The notes beneath the pieces were generated by a model, which saw only the letters and a list, made by a program, of their open reading frames with translations, was not told the origin of the DNA and made no database searches. 64,000 nucleotides of DNA from Ligula intestinalis (taxonomy: Eukaryota; Platyhelminthes; Cestoda; Diphyllobothriidea; Diphyllobothriidae), in the NCBI GenBank assembly GCA_036362985.1, contig JAYGXS010000004.1:21753081-21817080 (forward strand), given 5' to 3'. Below are positions 57,155-64,000 of this stretch, in pieces (the first letter of the stretch is position 1; each line of letters begins with the position of its first letter). A program made the translations under genes and the position numbers.

Positions 57155-57832
57155 ATTTTATTCGACAATCATATGTTTTCAGCAATTTACCATCAGGCCA
57201 GTACAATTGCAAGGATACTGAAAATCCTACAGTTGGACAGGGTTACTAAGTGCCCCTTGATTACAGCTCATCGTTTTTACGCCACCCGCATGGCCAGATC
57301 AACGTGTAGAGGTCCTTGCGCTGGGGAACAGGAGGAAATTAGGATAGGTTGTGGGCATCGGTCATTAGTCAGGTACGTGGAGCGATAATTACTCGCATTT
57401 GCACGGAGTGAACAACTGTCACTAGGGTGTGGGGATGGTATGCGATTACCACCTGGCGTCGGTCACGGAAGTGAAAGCGGTGAAAGCGGATCCAGTGCGG
57501 TGTTGTTAGAAGTCGCTAACACAAGCCGACGCCAGGTGGCGATCACCTGTCACCTCCACACGCTAGTGATAGTCGTTCACTCCGTGCAAACGGTAGTAAT
57601 TATCACTGCGCATACCTGACCCATGACCAAGGCCCACAACTTATACTAATTTCCTCCCGTTCCCCAGCGCAAGGAGCTCTACAAGCCTTGCGGGCGGTGT
57701 GAAAACCATGAGTTGTAATCAAAGGAACCTTAGTAACCCTGCCCAACTGTAGGATTTTCATAATCCTTGCAACTGTACTGGCCTGATTATTAATTGCTAA
57801 AAACATATGTTTATTTGCCGAACAAACTTCTC
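57155..57832. repeat. Large PLE-derived palindrome
   Basis: Left arm 57155-57469 and right arm 57523-57832 are reverse complements with scattered changes, around a 53-bp centre. Each arm read outward encodes a similar peptide: SAIYHQASTIARILKILQL on the left (+) and LAINNQASTVARIMKILQLG on the right (-). The inner ends match the 10.5-kb inverted repeat, and the outer ends carry hammerhead-like cores at 57163-57199 (-) and 57780-57819 (+), with ACAT/ATGT as stem III. Confidence 0.72.
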
Positions 57833-57998
57833 AAGTTAAACATAGGGATATTTGCGTACCTTAGAATGTAATTTTCCAACTAGTAAACACTAAATAAACT
57901 GTACATGTATGCTTGCCTTGATAACCTTGCTTAATGAAGGCATCCACCAGTAAAAAGCATCGAAAAATAAATGTGAGGAGGGATACCACTGACTAGAT

Positions 57999-58244
57999 CC
58001 GGGGTCGGCAACCCATGGCTCGCGAGCCATATATGGCTCTGTTGATGATTGCATATGGCTCTTCCAGAAACTTCACCTTTTATGATTTTGGTTACTCTTT
58101 AAGGATCTAATTAGTGGGTTGTACTCGGATCATTACAATCATCAGGCCAAATTATTTTAAAATATACTATATGGCTCTTTCTGAAATATATTTCCAAATA
58201 TCTGCTTTCTTGGCTCTCTGAGTTAAAAAGGTTGCCGACCCCTG
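57999..58244. mobile_element. Non-autonomous hAT (MITE) with 8-bp target duplication
   Basis: The ends C(C/A)GGGGTCGGCAACC and GGTTGCCGACCCCTG are inverted repeats. Flanks GACTAGAT (57991-57998) and CACTAGAT (58245-58252) differ by one base. Inside are repeated ATATGGCTCT motifs typical of such hAT families. Its ends differ from the CAGGCTTGACC end of the hAT at 34.9 kb, so the two are not partners. Confidence 0.8.
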
Positions 58245-59877
58245 CACTAGATCTAAGCTTATAACCTGTGACTGTATCGGAAGTCAAACACGTGCAATTA
58301 CTGATCGTTACATAACGCTCTGAGACAGATTTATTTTGTTGGCACCATGTGTGTTCGCAAAACGCAGGTGTCGTTTTTAACAGATACTTTCTAGCGCAGT
58401 TTCTAGTCCCAAAACAACCTATTTTTTTCGAAAAATGGAATGCCAAGGTAACCGCTTAAGCATACTCAAAGGCGCATGGATACGTCTACTTTTTAATCAA
58501 ATAAATAGGAGACTAAATACAACTTGCCTAACGGTCGCATTTTCCTTCAGAAGTTGGCTCCTACTGCCTCCTAATGCACGTATAAGATTATTCCGTCATC
58601 TGGCCGCCCAACGGGTCTGTTTATTGACCGGTCGGATCGATTTGCTGATTGGTTGGAGCGGGAAAGCCAATCACAGGCTACGTTCAGCATCCACGCGCAC
58701 CCATCGCACCTATGGGGTAGCCATACTTCCCAGCAGTTTATTTGCTGCACGCAATCTTCTCGCTTTAACGCAAAGGCGGTCTTAAAACTGGGACCAGAAT
58801 GCACTGATTTGATAACGTTTGGTTCTCGGATTACAGAAAAAGGCATCAAACGTGAATGTGCACTGGTGTCTGAAAAAAATAACTAGGGGTTATAGATTTG
58901 AATCAGAGGAAATAACAAAATTCACACACCCCATGGTGGTGCAGTTAGTGCTTCCTCTGATGCACCCACTTTCCTCCTGAAAATAGGGGAGCGTTAGATT
59001 TAACGTGACTTTCCTACTGGTCGTATTACATTCAAATCCCCAAACAATTAGATAAATATTGGATTTCTGTAGCTGATTTTATTTACGCTTTGCTTTACTT
59101 AATGCGCTGAGTATTTTTCGGATTTATTTTCCCTTCTATTGGATGACCAGTCTACAAAAAGAGAGGCAGATTTTGTCTTCATAGAAATATGTGAAGAGAC
59201 TATGCAATTAAATCAAAATGCTACCGCAAACATTCCTGTTCCCTTTGGGCTCCGCAAGGATAGCCTCTGTCTTTAAAGCTAGAATTATATTTTTTCCAGT
59301 GGAAATGTTTACCTAACTCTGCCCAAAATGGCTGTTAGTAGTTCATGACGGAACATGTTCGTGAGGTAGGCTGAAAACGCCGAAGTTCCAAAATATATTA
59401 TTTCGATTCATTGATAGACAACGAAGCAAAACGTCTTACAACTGCTAATACAACAGAAATATGTGTAGTTATCGGAGTTTTAGTCACTGTAGCCGAAAAT
59501 AAACATTATTTCCCGTAAAGTCGGTAAATCCGCCTAAACTCAGGGAGAACGCGGTGTGGGAAGCCGCAAGATCTCGTCCACAAACTAGTAGTAATTCATA
59601 TGTGACACAAAAGCAGATGCAGCATAAGAACCCCCAACACAGATTTTATTAAGCTAGATTATTTTTATGCAGTTTGTGTCATTAATGTTAGGAGGCCTCG
59701 TCCCGCCTTCGAGATCGAACGCTACCTGTCACTGATTTTGCACGAGTTTTTCGTTTTAATTTGGATGCGAAAAATTTACTTATTCTTCCTTTCCATTAAA
59801 ATATACATTTCAAATGTGTCTCGACGCTTATTTCTTCGTGTATGCGGAATAGATATCGACAAAATAAGAGAGAGATT
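58245..59877. other. No gene recognised
   Basis: A plus frame at 58435-58785 (116 codons, ATG start) has no known domain. Confidence 0.4.
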
Positions 59878-59945
59878 ATAGCAGCCATTTCTGACTTGGT
59901 TGACATCGTCAGCCAGGCATACATCGAATCCAGACATACTTCCTC
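59878..59945 (-). repeat. Decayed HH-SINE tail
   Basis: Minus strand: CCTGG, CTGACGA, non-pairing middle, GAAA, TGGCTGC. Both core boxes are kept but the stems are lost. Confidence 0.45.
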
Positions 59946-61574
59946 CCTCAACACTACAGCTACTGCAAATATCGCATTTTCTTCTCCAGTGTTGGCTTGA
60001 AAAGTAGGCTTTGCTTCTGTGGAGAAGTAATTCTAATTCTGTACAATGAGATTGGTGGAAAGTCCTGGTTTATGCTTCATAAGCTACCGCTTAACTAAAC
60101 AGTTGTGTATGCGATTAGAATCGGTGTGTTTTGCTCAAACATACCTTTTGCGTAAAGGATGAGAGTTGAAGCAGATTGTGTCCAATTGGAAGCCTAGTTC
60201 TAATTTAGTGAACACCACTGGTGCTGTTTGGCCACAAGTGGTGATTTTACCGCCTATGTGCAACTGTGCTTTTCAATTTTCGCAGGTCTGTCAAGCTTCA
60301 ACTTGCATATATTTCCAAATAAAAAACGCACTACACTCAGACCTCGTGTAACATCACTCGGAATTCTGCTGACTTAGTGTGACGCGGTTCAAACGTTTTT
60401 TTTGAAGAAATTCTATTTTAACCAACGATGAGTGACCACACCGCTAATGAGTACGCTTCGCGTATTTTTCGTTATAATGGCCCAACAGAAAGTTGCTTCC
60501 TATAGCGCATAGGCACGTAGCCTCAGTATAACATACCTGAAAAGATTGATATAGTAAATATGTTAAGCTGGTATGTCAACTTACAAAAGAATGGTTGCTT
60601 AGACTTTTCCATTCTGGATGTGCGCATAGGCAAAACCCGCTACGATATAAGAATTTCCAAAGTTTCTGAAAATAAAATTACTTTCACAGCCGGGCAAGCT
60701 AACATGTATCTGTAGTGACCCCTTATTCTCAGTCATGCTTCCATCGGACGCCGCGGGGACAAGGTCATTCTATCTCTGCGTTCGCAAGACGCCATAGTCA
60801 GAGCCGACGACTCACTGTTCGGTTGCAGGCTCTCTGGACTCCGGCTCATTCATGGCTGGCCTGCACTCGTCTGGAAGTCACTCTCCTATTGCTTGCATAC
60901 TACACTTGTTCCTACCTTCGTAAATTCTCTCTGACACTATGGCCTTCCACGCCTTATCCTATTCAACTAGCTTATACATGTTGGGATACGTTAGATCGCC
61001 TATTATCTGGCCAGACCACATTGTATCCCACATATCCTTCGGTTTCCATGAGTCGTGTTGGAGCCTTTATTAGTCTAAAAAGGGAACTGTTTAGATCTAC
61101 AATACAAGTCTACTATTTTGTCCATCGGTTTCCTAGGTCAGCAAAGGTGGTGGGCAGAAACAGATCATAAGTATCACACTACTTTACCCCCTCCCCCCCC
61201 CCCAACTTATTGGGACCACACTTCTAAGCAGCTGGACCACCGATTGTCCCGAGTTAGGGGTCAAAGAGGCAGGACAGATCAGTGGAATGGCCTGCATAAA
61301 ACATTAGCCAGCTTAGGGACAAAAAAAGGCTAAGCGCGAGTGTCAACGAGGTGCAAGCATTGATGCTGATGACAAGACAGGCAGTGACAGCTGGGTGACT
61401 GAGGGCTGTTAAAGTCGCAGCGCTTAGGTGTGGGCAAAGGGTGACAGCAGGTTTGGTGCCTATCGATTATTTGCTGTTAGGTAATTGGCCCAAATAAAAG
61501 TCAGTCGGTCAGGTCATGCAGTCCATGCGGCACAGCCATGCAGCCAAGGAAATGTCTAACGTTGACTAGGAAAT
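59946..61574. other. No gene recognised
   Basis: A plus frame at 60715-61170 (151 codons) has no domain I know. A C run lies at about 61191-61203. Confidence 0.4.
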
Positions 61575-61756
61575 TTACTCTACCACATCATTCAAGGCTG
61601 ACAACAGGCCTGATGGTCTCCTTGAGGAACGTTCACCTGACCGCTGACGGAGCTCATCTGTCCTGTTCTGCTTTGGGTCATGGGCCTTGCCAGAAGCCCT
61701 GGCAGCCATAACAGCTGGTAGCATATGCAGATAGTATTGCTGACCAAGAAAAGAGA

Positions 61757-61801
61757 GACTGTAATGGCCATTTCTGGCTTATCAGCCGTCGTCAGGCAGT
61801 C
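61757..61801 (-). ncRNA. Type I hammerhead-like ribozyme, intact core (HH-SINE)
   Basis: GACTGC, CTGACGA, GGCT-GATA-AGCC, GAAA, loopless ATGG/CCAT, T, then ACAGTC. Stem I pairs at five of six positions; core boxes and cleavage site match the consensus. Confidence 0.72.
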
Positions 61802-62207
61802 ATGTACAGCTCCAAGTGGGGCACCACTCGAGGATCGATTTCGCTCTCCCTGTGATCAGAATCAAACGCTCTAACCATTGAGCTACGAGCTCGTCGTCTA
61901 GCCGGTTTAGATCAGGGGATATTGACACTCGTTGGTGAACGTTCACCTGACCGCGAAGAGAACTCTTCTGTGCCGTTCTGCCTACTACCAGCTGTTACGA
62001 ATGTCAGGACCTCTGTCGAGACCCAAGGCAGAGCCGAATGGATGAGATCCGTTAGCGGTCAGGTGAACGTTCATCAATTAGTGTCAATATCTCCTGATCT
62101 AAACCGGCGAGACCAAGAGCTCGTGGCTCATTGGTTAGAGCGTTTGCCTCTGATCAAAAGGGTCGTGAGTTCGACGCTCTGATGGGACACCACTTGGGTC
62201 TGGGTAT

Positions 62208-62252
62208 AACTGGCTGACGATAGCTAAGGTGCCAGAAATGACCATTTCAGTC
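62208..62252 (+). ncRNA. Type I hammerhead-like motif (HH-SINE)
   Basis: AACTGG, CTGACGA, AGCTAAGGTGCC (weak stem II), GAAA, TGACCATT, TCAGTC. Core boxes are intact; stems II and III carry mismatches. Confidence 0.6.
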
Positions 62253-62285
62253 TCCCTTTTCTTTGCTGGTAATACTATAGGCCTG

Positions 62286-64000
62286 AACCAGTGGTAGTGC
62301 CTACGTAGGCTTGTGCAGCATGATCAAGTGTTCTCTAAGTGGTGCCTGAGACGTTATCCGAGGAATGTCCTGTATGGTAGCGTAAGCTGTGTCAGTCGAG
62401 GGTGGAGGAAAGGAACATGTTCAGATGGTGCTTGGGCAGCCGCGAATACCTGGACGCACGTGTGTGTCTGTCTGAGTGGAAGTCGGTCATGTGTCTGCAG
62501 GTCAGCGCGTCTAAAAGCGCTGACTGAGATAGTGGATGACCTTGAGGCAGTTGGTCTTGAACGAGGACGTCGGACAAAGCAATGCTGGGGTGTCGACTAC
62601 AGAATTAACGAAATTCTACCAGTGCTGTGATCTACTTCACGCGCAGATCACCATGTCCGCACCTATCCTCGTGTGGTGCCCACGGTAGACCTCTTCGGGG
62701 TCGGTGGTCGAACTGTCACATTGCAGGCTTTTGAAATGTCAGACTCAAGGCTGTATATTCGAAGTCTGTCTTCGGATACCTATTTTTCTCCAGGCTCATG
62801 GTGAAGCTTAGTAACAAAGTAAATAAAGCATGAATTGGCACCTGAAATCGTTAGCTCTCCATGAGGCCAGGGGGAAATGGCTAACGTCTACTTTAGAGAT
62901 ACCGCTTCATCAGACAGCGGTTTATGCAATTCATTTTATTCCTTTGTATAGTGTTTTGCTATTTCTCCAAGTTGATCTAATAATTGAAATTTTGAGGAGA
63001 TTGCAGATTTGACCGGGCTGTATAGTCCGCTGGAGGTATCCACCGCTTCGTAACAGTTACTGCTACTGTCTGTAGGCTTATGCTCCGCATGTCGCTTTCC
63101 GTCTGGAGTCTTAATTCAGCTGACGACAGTATAGGCTTGAAAATTGCATGCAAGTCGATAAGTCGTCTCATTTGTCCAAGTCGCGCTTTTGGTTGCGATT
63201 TCCATTATTTATATCCTTCGCCAAATATGAGGATTAGGTCAACAGTGAATGGAGTATCAAAACCAACGTTAGCACCAGACACGATTCCAATATACCGAAT
63301 TAGGGGCTTCACGTAAGGCCTAGGGCTTCCCTGAGTTTATAATGAACTTTAAGTGTAGATATGATCATCGTACGATTCTAGCCCCTTATCCGTAAAGTTT
63401 TTAAATGAGATATTTTTTGCCGGATGCTTAACTTCCAAAGTGTGGGTCTCTCCACAGCTTTGAAAAGTCCATCTTCGCTATCGTCTACTGTCGCACAGTA
63501 CTGGCACCTACCTAAGCAACACTTTCTCGCTGCTTCGGACCAAACATATGGCAAAAATTAATAAGGAAATCCCAGCCGGCAACTTCAACGGTCACTTTTC
63601 AGTTGTTTAGTTATAGCAAAAAATCATACTTAGCAGGGAGAAGAAAACATGGCAACAATCACGTTTAGTGATCAGAACAGCACGCAAAAACACAAGCACT
63701 GTGTATTACGGTGCCAGTGGTAATAAATAATTAGATAGGTTGGGCAGTACCAAGGAGAGAAAAGATAAATGAAAGCGAAGAGCGTATAAAAGTAGAAAAA
63801 TAGGAACAGATATTCGAATAAACTAATGCTAAGCAACAAAACAGGTGCTGTAAATAAAACGAGAAATACAAAAAATAGGAAACGAGAACTCCGCAAATTG
63901 TGCAGCAACGCAAATAGCTGGAAGCATCCAACTTTGCGGAAGAACGCAAGGAACTGCGAATTGTCGAGCGTATAATGAAGTAGAGTAAAAAAATAAAGTA
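62286..64000. other. No gene recognised
   Basis: A plus frame at 62313-62630 (105 codons) and short frames near 63 kb show no known domain. Confidence 0.4.

Larger units (their letters stand above)
61575..62285. repeat. HH-SINE fold-back pair, near full length
   Basis: The minus-strand copy (61575-61990) has head (about 61835-61897, A box TAGCTCAATGG), hammerhead (61757-61801), tail and linker. The plus-strand copy (61990-62285) has linker, head (A box TGGCTCATTGG at 62124-62134, B box GAGTTCGACGCTC near 62167-62179), hammerhead (62208-62252) and tail. The two linkers GCGGTCAGGTGAACGTTCA face each other. Confidence 0.75.

Noticed and set aside
57999..58244. MITE mobilised by the hAT transposase at 51.6-52.4 kb
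   Set aside because: The terminal repeats differ (CAGGGGTCGG against CAGGCTTGACC), so they are different families.

Overview
The window is eukaryotic and looks like repeat-rich flatworm DNA, possibly a tapeworm or fluke with a large genome. The grounds are one spliced two-pore potassium channel gene with long introns, many decayed Penelope-like elements (PLEs), CR1/jockey-like LINEs, tRNA-derived SINEs, hammerhead-ribozyme-like motifs resembling those of schistosome SINEs, a Helitron and hAT elements. I see no bacterial operon, rRNA or CRISPR. The species call is inference.

Layout. 0.5-1.6 kb holds a dead PLE reverse transcriptase (RT). 5.0-9.1 kb is a PLE compound flanked by a 530-bp inverted repeat, with two GIY-YIG endonuclease remnants and a nested insertion that includes a mini CR1 made only of element ends. 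9.8-13.1 kb holds PLE tails, a PLE inverted repeat and a tandem copy of a SINE that pairs a tRNA-like pol III head with a hammerhead-like motif (called HH-SINE here). 13.7-17.3 kb is the best preserved element, a jockey-like LINE with a 2A-like motif, one frameshift and one in-frame stop. 18.4-26 kb holds RT, SINE and PLE scraps. 26.4-34.9 kb is a three-level nest: a CR1 copy inside the left LTR of an LTR-like element, which itself splits a second LINE inside its RT. The LTR-like element carries an unrecognised reading frame of about 460 codons with a single in-frame TAG. 34.9-39.5 kb has a hAT fragment and a Helitron helicase remnant with a textbook 3' terminus. 43.0-43.9 kb is a PLE with inverted ends, each carrying a hammerhead core.

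The only conventional host gene I can support is the K2P potassium channel on the minus strand. Four exons (54333-54457, 48641-48854, 48326-48543, 46399-46788) join in compatible phase and encode about 314 residues. Its first exon was not found. The 5.5-kb intron is full of PLE tails, an HH-SINE pair and a dead hAT transposase. 57-62 kb has a PLE palindrome, a hAT MITE with an 8-bp target duplication and more HH-SINEs.

The strongest candidate for a little-described system is the HH-SINE family: about 297-bp units with A and B boxes plus a type I hammerhead core, tandem in one place and often in fold-back pairs, living beside several PLE families that carry their own hammerhead-like cores. This is the architecture expected of retrozyme-like, circular-RNA-forming non-autonomous elements that could borrow PLE machinery. 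Self-cleavage, circularisation and mobilisation are inference.
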